This document shows positions 19,802 to 29,976 of a DNA stretch of 64,000 bases, piece after piece. The translations under genes and the position numbers were made by a program. Source of the DNA: Cryobacterium sp. Y57 (lineage in GTDB: Bacteria; Actinomycetota; Actinomycetes; Actinomycetales; Microbacteriaceae); contig NZ_PJJL01000064.1 of the NCBI RefSeq assembly GCF_002929505.1, positions 63,918 to 127,917 of the forward strand, written 5' to 3'. Each line of letters begins with the position of its first letter. The stretch's first letter is position 1. The notes below the pieces were generated by a model. The model was not told where the DNA came from. It was given only the letters and a program-made list of their open reading frames with translations, and ran no database searches.

Positions 19802-21235
19802 CTAGCCGATGTAGCTCATGACGTGCTTGATGCGGGTGTAGTCCTCGAGGCCGTACAGGGAAAGGTCTTTGCCATAGCCGGAGTGTTTGAAGCCACCGTG
19901 CGGCATCTCCGCTACGAGGGGGAGGTGCGTGTTGATCCAGACACAGCCGAAGTCGAGGTTCTTGGCCATGCGCATCGCGACACCATGGTGCGACGTCCAC
20001 ACCGATGAGGCGAGGCCGTATTCCACGTCGTTGGCCCAGGCCAGCGCCTGGGCTTCATCACTGAACTTCTGCGCGGTGATGACCGGGCCGAAGATCTCGT
20101 TCTGCACGGCCTCGTCGCTTTGCAGTAGGTCAGCGATGATCGTGGCTTCGTGAAAGTAGCCCGTGGTGCCCTGGCGGTGGCCGCCGAGTGCGAGGGTGGC
20201 GTGGTCGGGTAGACGGGAGATGACACCCTCGACCCGAGCGAGCTGCTCGGCACTCGAAAGGGCACCGAACAGGATCCCCTCATCGAATGGGGCGCCCGTG
20301 CGGGCGTTGTCCTTGGCGTAGGCGGCGAGTGCGGCCACGAACTCGTCATGGATGCCTTCCTGCACGAGCACGCGGGTAGCTGCCGTGCAGTCCTGCCCGC
20401 CGTTGTAGAACGCGGCCGCAGCGATGCCCTCAACGGCCTGCTGAACATCGGCGTCGTTGAACACGATGACGGGCGCTTTGCCACCGAGCTCGAGGTGTAC
20501 TCGCTTGAGATCGAGGGCGGCAGTGCCGGCGACCTCCATGCCGGCGCGGACCGATCCGGTGATCGAGACGAGCTGCGGGGTGCGGTTGGTGATGAGGGCT
20601 CGACCGGTGTCGCGGTTTCCGGTCACGACGTTGAAGGTACCGGCAGGCAGAAATTCGGAGGCAATCTCGGCCAGCATCAGGGTGGAGACCGGGGTCGAGT
20701 CGCTCGGTTTGAGCACGACGGTATTGCCGGCGGCGAGGGCTGGAGCGATCTTCCAGATGGCCATCATCATCGGGTAGTTCCACGGAGTGACCTGGCCGAC
20801 GACGCCGATCGGCTCGCGCCGGACAAAGGACGTGTGGTCTTTCATGTACTCGCCGGCGGCCTTGCCTTCGAGGAGGCGGGCTGCCCCGGCAAAAAAGCGC
20901 ACCTGGTCGATCATGACCTCGACCTCGTCGCCCACGATACCGGCGCGCGGCTTGCCGGTGTTCTCGCACTCGGCGTCGGCGAGTTCCTCGGCCCGCGACT
21001 CGAGCGCGTTCGCGAACCCCAGCAGGGCGAGCTGGCGTTCGCTCGGAGTGGTCTGTCCCCAGATTTCGAATGCAGTGGCGGCGGCTGTGTAAGCGGCGGC
21101 TACGTCGACCTCGGTCGAGATGGGCGCGCGGGCATACACCGCTTCGGTGGCCGGGTTGATGATGTCCAATTGTTCACTGGCCGAGGACGACGTGTAGTCC
21201 CCGTTGACGAAGTTGCGGAGTTCACGGGTAGACAT
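19802..21235 (-). CDS. Aldehyde dehydrogenase, gamma-aminobutyraldehyde/betaine-aldehyde type
   Basis: A 477-residue NAD-dependent aldehyde dehydrogenase. VTPWNYPMMMAIWKIAPALAAGNTVVLKPSD is the cofactor region, VHLELGGKAPVIV holds the general-base Glu, and FYNGGQDCTAATRVLVQ holds the catalytic Cys. The sequence around these motifs and EMPHGGFKHSGYGKDLSLYGLEDYTRIKHVM is close to gamma-aminobutyraldehyde dehydrogenase of putrescine degradation; betaine aldehyde is an alternative substrate. AAAGGACC precedes the ATG at 21235. No aminotransferase or transporter for putrescine is adjacent. Confidence 0.87.
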   Translation of the reverse strand: MSTRELRNFVNGDYTSSSASEQLDIINPATEAVYARAPISTEVDVAAAYTAAATAFEIWGQTTPSERQLALLGFANALESRAEELADAECENTGKPRAGIVGDEVEVMIDQVRFFAGAARLLEGKAAGEYMKDHTSFVRREPIGVVGQVTPWNYPMMMAIWKIAPALAAGNTVVLKPSDSTPVSTLMLAEIASEFLPAGTFNVVTGNRDTGRALITNRTPQLVSITGSVRAGMEVAGTAALDLKRVHLELGGKAPVIVFNDADVQQAVEGIAAAAFYNGGQDCTAATRVLVQEGIHDEFVAALAAYAKDNARTGAPFDEGILFGALSSAEQLARVEGVISRLPDHATLALGGHRQGTTGYFHEATIIADLLQSDEAVQNEIFGPVITAQKFSDEAQALAWANDVEYGLASSVWTSHHGVAMRMAKNLDFGCVWINTHLPLVAEMPHGGFKHSGYGKDLSLYGLEDYTRIKHVMSYIG

Positions 21236-21513
21236 GTGGTCCTTTCGACAAGCCGAGGAGACGGCACGGGCGGCGGTACCCTATCGTGACGATATCGTAA
21301 ATCAGTAGGAATACAATCGTGTTTTCGCCGAGCCACGCGGGGCTGGAAATCATCAATTCGACGCCCGGGCAGGCACTGAAGTGGCACCCGGCAAGCGGAT
21401 TCCTCACGTCGCCGAGTAGATCTCCCACCGGGCGAGACCGTGGTGGCGGGCCTGCACGAGGGTGCTGCGCGGGGCATCCGTTTTCAACACGAAGCTTCGT
21501 CCATGCGCCCAAT

Positions 21514-22473
21514 CTATAAGGCGGTGCACCCCAGTGACTCATTCTCGGACGCGTGGAGCATCGCGCGGGTGTACGGGTGTTTGGGGGAGCCACACAGGTC
21601 GGCGACCGACGCGTATTCAACAATCGCACCGGTACGCACCACAGCAACACGATGGCAGATCTGGGCCGCCACATGCACCGAGCGTGTCACGATGATCATC
21701 GTCAACTTGTGTTTGCGCTGCAACTTACTCAAGAGCTCAAGAATGTCGACGCTGTCAGCTGCGTTCAGGGTGTCGGTCGGGTCGTCGGCCACCAGCAAAT
21801 TCGGGCTGCCGGCGAGGGCATGGGCAATGTGCACGCGCCGTGCCAGGATCGCCGACACATCGCGCGCATAGGCGGTAAAGGTATGTTCCGGATTTTCGAC
21901 ACCGGCCTGGCCCAGCAGATCCAGCGACCGTTCGTAGGCGGCCGGTTTCGACAGACCGCCGCGGGAACGCAGCAGTGCGGCCAGCTGGGTTCCCACCGTC
22001 ATATTCGAGTCGAGGCTGTCCCGTGGGCTGCGCGGCAGATACGCGATTTTGGTGTCGTTCAGTCGAGAGAAAGATCGTGCCGGCAGTCCGACCAGTTCGA
22101 CGCCGTTGTACAGAATCGAGCCGGATCGGATACTCGCCGGGGCAGGGAGCACGCCGGCGATGCTCTGCGCGACTTCGAGGGCTCCAGAAGACGCATCGCC
22201 AACCAGCCCGATGACCTCGCCGCAGGTGATGGAGAGCGAGATGCCGTGCACCAAACGCCGTGCGTTCACGTGCGCCGCCGACGAAACCTGAAGCCCGCGC
22301 ACATCGAGTAGCGCTGAGGAGCGAAACCAGTGTGATGGCATGGGCGCCGTCGTCTCGGCCGGCGGGGGAGGCTCAACCTGATCGTGCGGCTCGTTCATCC
22401 ACGGTTTCACCGACGGGATTCCCGCGTGCACGGCACGGTTGAGATGACGCAACACACTGCGAGCGTCATACAT
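21514..22473 (-). CDS. Degenerate ABC-type ATP-binding protein (oligopeptide-transporter DppD-like)
   Basis: The protein follows the fold of an Opp/Dpp ATPase, including the C-terminal VEYASVADLCGSPKHPYTRAML tail, but its catalytic motifs are broken. Walker A reads GDASSGAL (residues 92-99) where GxxxxGK(S/T) is required. The signature LSGGQ is replaced by VSAIL. Walker B is LLVADDPTDTLN with Asp for the catalytic Glu. The H-loop is VTRSVH. It should not hydrolyse ATP. No frameshift or stop breaks it, so it may be a maintained regulatory relative or a decaying gene. The start is uncertain: ATG at 22473 or 22398; a TTG at 22536 is less likely. No permease is nearby. Confidence 0.7.
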   Translation of the reverse strand: MYDARSVLRHLNRAVHAGIPSVKPWMNEPHDQVEPPPPAETTAPMPSHWFRSSALLDVRGLQVSSAAHVNARRLVHGISLSITCGEVIGLVGDASSGALEVAQSIAGVLPAPASIRSGSILYNGVELVGLPARSFSRLNDTKIAYLPRSPRDSLDSNMTVGTQLAALLRSRGGLSKPAAYERSLDLLGQAGVENPEHTFTAYARDVSAILARRVHIAHALAGSPNLLVADDPTDTLNAADSVDILELLSKLQRKHKLTMIIVTRSVHVAAQICHRVAVVRTGAIVEYASVADLCGSPKHPYTRAMLHASENESLGCTAL

Positions 22474-22679
22474 TGTCGGCTCGCATTTCAGTAGGTCGAG
22501 ACAGGCGGCGACGCGTAGGACAAGCCCAACCGACAATCTCTGGTGCGTGGTACCGCAACAAGGCCACTATTTACAGAGCGCTTATTTACGTCATAGTAAT
22601 GGTATCGAAAAGTATTACCGGCGACGTACCGGTTTGTTTAGTTAAGAGTGGCTGGGTATCCATAGGTTTCGCGAGCAGG

Positions 22680-24161
22680 TTAGCGCGGTGAGTGCGCCTC
22701 AAGAAATTCGTACACCTCGGTCTGGTCGACGCCGGGAAAGGTGCCGGTGGGCAGCGCGGCAAGCAGACTCGTCGGGGTGCGTGCGGCCGGCCACGATTGC
22801 CCGGCCCAGCGAACGGCCAGATTGTCAGGCGCGCGGCGGCAGCAGGATTCGTCGGGGCACAGGGAGACGGCGCGGTTCGCCGTCTCCCTGCCTCGGAACC
22901 ATTTCACGTGAGCGAACGGCACGCCAACGCTCACCGAGTACTCGCCCTCTTTGGCTTTTTCGATGCGGGAGGTACACCAGAAGCTTCCGGCCGGCATGTC
23001 CGTGTACTGATACCAGGCGCTGAACCGGTCTTCGACGTCGAAGACGGTACGAGCCGTCCAGCTGCGGCAGACAGTGGTGCCCTCGACCGCGCCCAGTGCG
23101 TCGCTTGGGAACCGCACGTTATCGTTCTCATATGCCTTGATGATCGTGCCGGACTCGTGCACCTTCATGAAATGCACGGGAATGTCTAGCCGTGCCGTAG
23201 CAAGGTTGGTGAAGCGATGAGCGGCCGTCTCGTAGGAGACCGCGAAAGCGTCCCGCAGGTCTTCCATGGAGATGCGCCGCAGGGTCTTGGCCTCGGTCAG
23301 CATACGCAGCGCGTCCCGCTCCGGCAGCAGGATAGCGGCGGTGAGATAGTTGGTCTCCACCCGTTGGCGCAGAAATTCAGCATAATTTTTTGGCTCTTCG
23401 TGCGCGCAGAGGTGGCTTGCGAAGGCCTGCACGATCGGCGAACGGGAATCTCGTGATGCCGAATGCTGGGTGGGTAAGTAGATGCGCCCGTTGCGCTTGT
23501 CGGTGACCGACCGGGTGGAGTGTGGAAGATCGTTCACATAGTGCAGCGAAAAACCCAGGTGGGTGGCCATGTCGGCAACGAGCTGCTGCGACACCGGGCC
23601 GCCGGAGTGCCCGACTGCGGTGAGCAGCTCGAGGGCTTGCGTCTCCAGCTCGGGAAAGTAGTTATCCTGCTGACGCATGATCTGGCGCAGCGCGGAATTA
23701 GCCCGTCGTGCCTCCTCCGGAGTCGCCGCGCGTTCGCGGTTGAGCCGGTCGATTTCATTATGCAAGCTCAGGATGGTCTGCAGTGTTTCGTCGCTCTGGC
23801 CTTTGCTCACTCGAATGCGGGGGAGTCCCAGGGCCTGGAAGACCGGCCCACGCTGGGCGCGCTCGACCGAGATTTCCAGGGCAGCGCGCTCGGAGGGGGC
23901 ATCCGTTCGCATCAGATCTTCGACGGTGGTGCCGAGCGCGAGGGCGATCGTGCGCAGCATGGAGAGGCGCGGTTCGCGCTTGCCGTTCTCCATCATCGAC
24001 ACCTGCGACGGCGCGCGGTCGATCGCGGCAGCGAGGGCGTCGAGCGTCATGCGCCGCGCGGTACGCAGCTCCCGAATGCGACGCCCCAGCGTGAGCGCGT
24101 CAAGTTCCGGTTCATCACTGCTGAGAGAGGAGAGCGCTGCGAGGGCTTCGGCGGGGACCAT
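22680..24161 (-). CDS. RamB-like XRE/IrrE-type regulator of acetate metabolism
   Basis: A 493-residue regulator. An XRE helix-turn-helix lies at residues 24-80 (GRRIRELRTARRMTLDALAAAIDRAPSQVSMMENGKREPRLSML). The middle resembles the ImmA/IrrE domain seen in RamB, and the C terminus has a Cys cluster CPDESCCRRAPDN of DUF2083. RamB of Corynebacterium controls ack-pta and the glyoxylate genes aceA and aceB. This gene is divergent from aceB, supporting a role in controlling it. ATG at 24161 gives a normal N terminus. The upstream region holds a RamB-box-like sequence, suggesting autoregulation. Confidence 0.85.
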   Translation of the reverse strand: MVPAEALAALSSLSSDEPELDALTLGRRIRELRTARRMTLDALAAAIDRAPSQVSMMENGKREPRLSMLRTIALALGTTVEDLMRTDAPSERAALEISVERAQRGPVFQALGLPRIRVSKGQSDETLQTILSLHNEIDRLNRERAATPEEARRANSALRQIMRQQDNYFPELETQALELLTAVGHSGGPVSQQLVADMATHLGFSLHYVNDLPHSTRSVTDKRNGRIYLPTQHSASRDSRSPIVQAFASHLCAHEEPKNYAEFLRQRVETNYLTAAILLPERDALRMLTEAKTLRRISMEDLRDAFAVSYETAAHRFTNLATARLDIPVHFMKVHESGTIIKAYENDNVRFPSDALGAVEGTTVCRSWTARTVFDVEDRFSAWYQYTDMPAGSFWCTSRIEKAKEGEYSVSVGVPFAHVKWFRGRETANRAVSLCPDESCCRRAPDNLAVRWAGQSWPAARTPTSLLAALPTGTFPGVDQTEVYEFLEAHSPR

Positions 24162-24177
24162 AGCGCCAGTGTCGCAG

Positions 24178-24231
24178 ATCGCAAAAGTTTCCACAATCAG
24201 AAGAACAAGGTTTCTTCTGCCCAATTATTAT
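24178..24231. promoter_or_regulatory. Regulatory region between ramB-like gene and aceB
   Basis: GCAAAAGTTT (24181-24190) resembles the RamB box (TTTGCAAAGTTT) with one extra A. AGAAGAA (24199-24205) and TTCTTCT (24212-24218) form a 7-bp dyad. TATTAT at 24226-24231 could be the aceB -10. All are by-eye matches. Confidence 0.4.
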
Positions 24232-24421
24232 GGTTCGGCCCGGCCCCGGTCGGGCAGAGTAAAGGTACAGGCAAATACCACTGTCGAATCGTGATGGCAC
24301 ACCCCTACACTCGCTCATTCGGCCGAAGCAAAACAGCTCCCCCCCGCCACCTGGAATCGGTCGCACCGCACCTACAGCTCGACCGCCGTCAGTACCACCT
24401 ACTTTCGCAAGGAGTCAGATC

Positions 24422-26095
<1,674 letters not shown>

Positions 26096-26115
26096 CTCGT
26101 TCGACGTTCGCGAAA

Positions 26116-26179
26116 ACGGGCAGACGGATGCTGCACCCCGGCATGATCACAGGGGTGCAGCATCCGTCTGCCCGTTTTT
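26116..26179 (+). terminator. Strong rho-independent terminator after aceB
   Basis: Two perfect 24-bp arms (26116-26139 and 26152-26175) surround a 12-base loop, followed by a T run at 26175-26179. It separates aceB from the SipW region. Confidence 0.92.
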
Positions 26180-26204
26180 GTTGAGAGCAGACCCATCGTT
26201 CCAT

Positions 26205-26303
26205 CCCCCAGTCTGGGGGGTCTTGGCCACCCAACGGGGGTATACATGAGAATGTCTCATCTCTATTGTTCTGAATATAGATGATGAATAAAATTCATCA
26301 TCT
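26205..26303 (+). promoter_or_regulatory. Upstream control region of SipW cluster 1 (three dyads)
   Basis: Three elements stand in order. First is CCCCCA-GTC-TGGGGG (26205-26219). Second is GGGGGTATACATGAGA with TCTCAT to its right (dyad 26246-26260). Third is a perfect dyad AGATGATGAAT-AAA-ATTCATCATCT (26279-26303) that ends 33 bases before the GTG. ACTGACAATTGAGA follows. The same elements with equal spacing occur before cluster 2. Confidence 0.65.
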
Positions 26304-26335
26304 CACCTTGGGACTGACAATTGAGAGGCACAATC

Positions 26336-26935
26336 GTGAACAAAATGCTCAAAGGATCCATCGCTGGCGCTGCCGGCGTTGCTCTTCTCCTTGGCGGCGC
26401 GGGAACCTTCGCGCTCTGGAATGACGACGCGGCGATCGCCGGTGCAATCATCACTGCTGGCACGCTGACGGTCAAAGCGTCGGAGAGCACCTGGCGCGAC
26501 GGTGCGGGCACCGAAATCACCGAACCGGAAAAGTACCTCATTGTTCCGGGCGACACGCTCACCTCTGCCACCACACTGACTGTGAACGCGCAGGGCGATA
26601 ACCTTCAAGCGACCCTTAATATCCCTCAGGGCTCGATCGCGGCCCACGCCACTACCGACAAGGAGGACGTGGCGCTATACGAGGCTCTCGAGGTGATGAC
26701 CACGGTCACCACCGTTGAGGACGGGGGCACTGTGGCGATCGAAGCCGAAGTCGACGGTTCCTATAAGGTCAACGTGTCGGCAGGGGAGTCGCAGGAGTAT
26801 CTCGTGACTGTCGCGGTCGACTTCCCGAGCGGTGCCGAAGGTGACGACAACGCTGCGCAGGCCGGAAGGGTCGATCTGTCCGCGTTCGACGTCACCCTCA
26901 CGCAGACCCCCGCCCCCGCGCCGGTCGCCGAATAG
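26336..26935 (+). CDS. TasA/camelysin-like secreted protein 1 with SipW-type signal peptide
   Basis: A 199-residue protein. Residues 1-45 (KMLKGSIAGAAGVALLLGGA, then GTFALWND) form an alternate SipW-type signal peptide with the hydrophobic LLLGGAGTFALW before the cleavage region. The mature part is acidic and beta-rich with ITAGTLTV, IVPGDTLTSATTLTVNAQGDNLQATL and C-terminal FDVTLTQTPAPAPVAE, a pattern of TasA-like matrix or filament subunits. The GTG at 26336 has GAGAGG seven bases upstream. It starts cluster 1, followed by a hairpin, a paralogue and a SipW peptidase. Expected location is outside the cell. The assignment rests on signal shape and context. Confidence 0.78.
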   Translation: MNKMLKGSIAGAAGVALLLGGAGTFALWNDDAAIAGAIITAGTLTVKASESTWRDGAGTEITEPEKYLIVPGDTLTSATTLTVNAQGDNLQATLNIPQGSIAAHATTDKEDVALYEALEVMTTVTTVEDGGTVAIEAEVDGSYKVNVSAGESQEYLVTVAVDFPSGAEGDDNAAQAGRVDLSAFDVTLTQTPAPAPVAE

Positions 26936-27235
26936 GACCTCGGCGCCCCACGAAAGGAGAGTCGCGTGAAATCGCAGGTGCGAGCGCGACTCTCCCCGTG
27001 GACTCCGGTTAGCCGGAATGTCGTTCAAAAATAAAACTCGGCGATTGAATGAATGTCGCCGGCACCGACGCAGAACGCCAAGACATATTTTTCCAACGGT
27101 TTGGGACCCGCCGACACAGGGCGTTCCATCCTCGGGCGGGGACCCAGGTGCGGTTTTGCGTTCCCCAAGGGCTCCGCGCGGCAAACGGTAGAGAGATTTC
27201 CTCGGTTCACCTCGATTGTAGAATGGAAGATTTTC
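26936..27235. other. Spacer between TasA-like genes 1 and 2
   Basis: About 300 bases without a supportable gene. It contains the hairpin at 26956-26995. The 26954-26990 stretch (GGAGAGTCGCGTGAAA...) resembles the start of the sipW gene at 27836-27880 (GGGGAGTCGGGTGAAA...), so it could be a relic of a duplicated sipW start. GGAAGA near 27225 serves the next ATG. Confidence 0.4.
26956..26995 (+). terminator. Attenuator-like hairpin after TasA-like gene 1
   Basis: GGAGAGTCGCG (26956-26966) pairs with CGCGACTCTCC (26985-26995), and inside TCGC pairs with GCGA. No U tract follows. Such a hairpin between a subunit gene and its peptidase could protect the upstream mRNA or lower read-through. Confidence 0.55.
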
Positions 27236-27808
27236 ATGAAGCGGATCCTCACCGGTTCGATCGCCGGCGCTACTGGTATGGCACTTCTTCTTGGCGGGGC
27301 GGGAACCTTCGCGCTCTGGAATAGCTCCGCGGCCATCGCTGGCGCTCCCCTCACTGCCGGCACGCTGACGGTTGAGACGGCGGACGTTGTTTTCTGGACC
27401 GACCAGTACGGCACCGAGATCAATCTGGAGAGTTATAAGATCGTGCCCGGGGACGTCCTTACTTACACATCGTTCCTCAACGTCACAGCACGAGGTGACA
27501 ACCTCCATGCGCGAATAGCTATCGACCACGGCTCGATCAGCTCTGAAAACTCTGATGCCAGCACGGCGCTTAAGATCCTCCTCGACAAGACGACCATTGT
27601 GTCGGTGGACATCGGCGACGCAATATACGTCCCCCACGCCTATAGCGACGATCAAACCTGGTTCGACCTGAGCGAAGGCGACCACGAGCTCCGCGTTACG
27701 GTCGTGATCGAATTCCTGGAGAGCTTCGATGACGTTGACGACGACGACGCGAAGAACGCATCGGCCCTCTTGTCCAATCTCGGCGTGATCCTCACGCAGA
27801 CCCCGTAG
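27236..27808 (+). CDS. TasA/camelysin-like secreted protein 2 with SipW-type signal peptide
   Basis: A 190-residue paralogue of the preceding gene. The signal MKRILTGSIAGATGMALLL, then GGAGTFALWNSSAAIAG, is nearly identical, also at DNA level. IVPGDVLTYTSFLNVTARGDNLHARIAI matches the other mature beta repeat, and it ends LGVILTQTP. The C-terminal part contains an acidic run (FDDVDDDD). ATG at 27236 with GGAAGA upstream. It lies 38 bases before the SipW peptidase. Probably a minor or anchoring subunit of the same structure; this role is inferred. Confidence 0.78.
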   Translation: MKRILTGSIAGATGMALLLGGAGTFALWNSSAAIAGAPLTAGTLTVETADVVFWTDQYGTEINLESYKIVPGDVLTYTSFLNVTARGDNLHARIAIDHGSISSENSDASTALKILLDKTTIVSVDIGDAIYVPHAYSDDQTWFDLSEGDHELRVTVVIEFLESFDDVDDDDAKNASALLSNLGVILTQTP

Positions 27809-27846
27809 CCGCTCATTACCACTGAGCGCTCACGCAGGGGAGTCGG

Positions 27847-28515
27847 GTGAAACAAGTCGCAGTGCGCGTGACTGTCGACGCTGACCCGCGTCCTTTGCCC
27901 AAGCCGACCAAGCAGGCCGCTGGCCTGTGGCGTCAGATCAGTTTCGCATTGAGTCTGGCCGTATTACTTTTGGTAATCGGTCTCGGCGCCGTGCTAGTCG
28001 TCGTGCCGAAGGTCACTGGGTCGATCCCGCTTACCGTGCTTACCGGCTCGATGGAGCCGGGATTTCCACCCGGCACGCTGATTATCGTTCGACCCGTTGC
28101 AGTTGAAGACCTGGCCCTGGGCGACGTGATCACCTACCAAATGGAGACGGGAAAACCCGGTGTCGTTACCCACCGCGTCATCGCGATCAATATGACCGCG
28201 GGTGAGCGCACGTTCGTCACGAAGGGTGACAACAACGGTGCGGCCGATGCGTCCGCAGTGCTCGAAGGGCAGATTCAAGGCCGGCTCTGGTACTCCGTTC
28301 CGCTGATTGGCTACGTCAATAATGCGGTCAATGGCGCCAACCGGGTCTGGCTCATTCCGGTGGCCGCGTCATTGCTGTTCGCCTACGCGGGCTCCATGAT
28401 CTTCGCCGGCGTCGTGGCCAGCGTGCGCAAGCGGCGCAGAACGGGCCAGTCGGGCGGGACGACGCTCGACTCGGCTGCCGGTGATTCTGGCGTCAATGTC
28501 GACGAACGAAGCTAG
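27847..28515 (+). CDS. SipW-type signal peptidase I (copy 1)
   Basis: A 222-residue membrane peptidase of the ER/archaeal (Ser-His) type. The N-terminal span (ISFALSLAVLLLVIGLGAVLVVV) is followed by the catalytic serine in LTGSMEPGFPPGTL, the conserved GDVITYQM, the catalytic His in THRVI and the GDNN box. A second span (VWLIPVAASLLFAYAGSMIF) lies near the C terminus. It would cleave the SipW-type signals of the two preceding proteins. GTG at 27847 with AGGGGAG. It is closely related to copy 3 at 35.3 kb and less to copy 2. Confidence 0.9.
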   Translation: MKQVAVRVTVDADPRPLPKPTKQAAGLWRQISFALSLAVLLLVIGLGAVLVVVPKVTGSIPLTVLTGSMEPGFPPGTLIIVRPVAVEDLALGDVITYQMETGKPGVVTHRVIAINMTAGERTFVTKGDNNGAADASAVLEGQIQGRLWYSVPLIGYVNNAVNGANRVWLIPVAASLLFAYAGSMIFAGVVASVRKRRRTGQSGGTTLDSAAGDSGVNVDERS

Positions 28516-28578
28516 AAAAATCTATCTCTATCCGTTGCGGGCACGTTTTGAGAACCGTCATCGGTAGGCGTTCCAGCA

Positions 28579-28675
28579 CCCAGATTGGGGGTTAGCTACA
28601 CCTGATGGGGGGCATACATGAGGAGTGCTCAAACCTACGCTTCTGGATGGGGATAATGAAAAGCCCTCATTATCC
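28579..28675 (+). promoter_or_regulatory. Upstream control region of SipW cluster 2
   Basis: CCCAGATTGGGGG (28579-28591), GGGGGGCATACATGAG (28607-28622) with CTCA at 28628-28631, and a dyad GGATAATG-N9-CATTATCC (28651-28675), then ACTGACAATTTGAGA. Distances from TGGGGG to ATACATGAG (28 bases) and to the start of the last dyad (65 bases) are the same as in cluster 1. Confidence 0.65.
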
Positions 28676-28708
28676 ACTTCAAAACTGACAATTTGAGATG
28701 AGACTGAC

Positions 28709-29377
28709 GTGAAACTTATGTTAAACCGCAAGAAGGCCATCATTGGGGCCGGGGGCGTCGCTGTGGCGCTGACCATGGCACTCGCGGCATTGGGGCCGAC
28801 CGGTGCGTACTTCAGCGATACCGAGCAGGGCAGCATTGATGGCACGAAGGGCTCGATTAAGATCGCAGGCGTCGACAGCCTCGACTTGCACTTCACCAAC
28901 ATGCTCCCGGGTGAGCTGCAGACTGTCTCCGAACGGTACACGAACAACGGCCGGAGTCCCCAGGATGTCTGGGTCGTCTTCAATAACGCCGAGGCGCTGC
29001 ACGCGTTGAATGACGAAGGCACCTTCATGGAATTCCATCTTTCGGCAAACGGCACAGCCCTATTTGATTCAGCGAACCTGAACGACAATGGCGATGGTGT
29101 TCCCGGATGCTCGGGTGACCCGGAATTTTCCCCGGACGGCTGCTGGCCTTTGGAACGTGCGTACAAGCTGCAGGAAAACCTCACGCCGGGGTCCATCGGA
29201 CAAGTTTCCTTCAGCGCTATGATCGCCGCCAAAGCTGTCGGCCAGTCCGAGGTTGGCGGCGGCGAATGGCTCCCGTACCCGGTCAAGCAGCAAAATGGAC
29301 CGCCCGTGAAGGCCACAAATGCAGGACTGCCGTACCAGATCGTCGCAACACAGGTGGGGCAGAAACCGAGCCTCTAA
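28709..29377 (+). CDS. TasA/camelysin-like secreted protein 3 (GAYFSDTE type)
   Basis: A 222-residue protein with an N-terminal signal (NRKKAIIGAGGVAVALTMAL) running into GPTGAYFSDTEQG, the classic camelysin/TasA signal-mature junction. The mature part has beta-rich IKIAGVDSLDLHFTNMLPGELQT and RYTNNGRSPQDVWVVF, and two Cys (PGCSGDPE, DGCWPLE) that could form a disulfide. It differs in sequence from the cluster 1 proteins and is followed by a different SipW peptidase, suggesting a separate enzyme-substrate pair. GTG at 28709; ATG at 28718 is an alternative start. Confidence 0.8.
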   Translation: MKLMLNRKKAIIGAGGVAVALTMALAALGPTGAYFSDTEQGSIDGTKGSIKIAGVDSLDLHFTNMLPGELQTVSERYTNNGRSPQDVWVVFNNAEALHALNDEGTFMEFHLSANGTALFDSANLNDNGDGVPGCSGDPEFSPDGCWPLERAYKLQENLTPGSIGQVSFSAMIAAKAVGQSEVGGGEWLPYPVKQQNGPPVKATNAGLPYQIVATQVGQKPSL

Positions 29378-29386
29378 GGCGTGAGT

Positions 29387-29431
29387 GAATGGCTCGGATA
29401 TCGCTGTCGGGTAGCGACGTCCGGGCCATTC
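29387..29431 (+). terminator. Attenuator-like hairpin before sipW copy 2
   Basis: GAATGGC/GCCATTC, CGGA/TCCG and TCGCT/AGCGA pair in order with single or double mismatched bases between, giving a long stem with a 7-base loop. It lies ten bases after the subunit stop. No U tract. Confidence 0.6.
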
Positions 29432-29460
29432 CACATTTCATTTCGAGCTGAAGGGGCACC

Positions 29461-29976
29461 GTGAAGCGATTCAAGGGCACTGTGATTTTGTTGCTTGTGC
29501 TGGCCGCCGTGCTCACACCGGTAGCTCTCGTGGCCACGGGCGCTCTGCCCTACCGTGCGTATGTCGTGCGCACAGGGTCGATGTCGCCCACCATTCTGCC
29601 GGCCAGCGTCGTTATCGCTGAGGCCGACCAGTACGAGGTCGGCCAGATCATCACCTTTCGGCACGCTGGCGATCGCACCACCCACCGACTTGTTGCTGTC
29701 AACGACGATGGCACCCTGACCACCCAGGGTGATGCGAATAACACGGTCGACCCCTTTACCGTGCCCACCGCTGATGTCATTGGCGGTGTGACGGCCTTTG
29801 TGCCGCGGCTCGGCTATCTGGTGGTCTACCTGCAGAATCCGTTGGCCCTCGGCTCCCTCATTATGTGTGTCCTGAGCATGTGGTACATCGGGTCGTCCGA
29901 CCAGAAACGGGAACAAAAGCCTGAGAAGAAACCCTCCGAGAAAATCCCGGGAATCGTGTCCGTTCAGGTGGTCTAA
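29461..29976 (+). CDS. SipW-type signal peptidase I (copy 2)
   Basis: A 171-residue Ser-His signal peptidase. N-terminal span GTVILLLVLAAVLTPVALVA, catalytic serine in VVRTGSMSPTILPASVV, GQIITFRHAG, catalytic His in TTHRLVAV, and GDANNTVD. A C-terminal span (YLQNPLALGSLIMCVLSMWYIG) and a charged tail (KREQKPEKKPSEK) follow. It lacks the long cytosolic N terminus of copies 1 and 3. Likely processes the GAYFSDTE protein upstream. Its stop overlaps the photolyase stop on the other strand by four bases. Confidence 0.87.
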   Translation: MKRFKGTVILLLVLAAVLTPVALVATGALPYRAYVVRTGSMSPTILPASVVIAEADQYEVGQIITFRHAGDRTTHRLVAVNDDGTLTTQGDANNTVDPFTVPTADVIGGVTAFVPRLGYLVVYLQNPLALGSLIMCVLSMWYIGSSDQKREQKPEKKPSEKIPGIVSVQVV

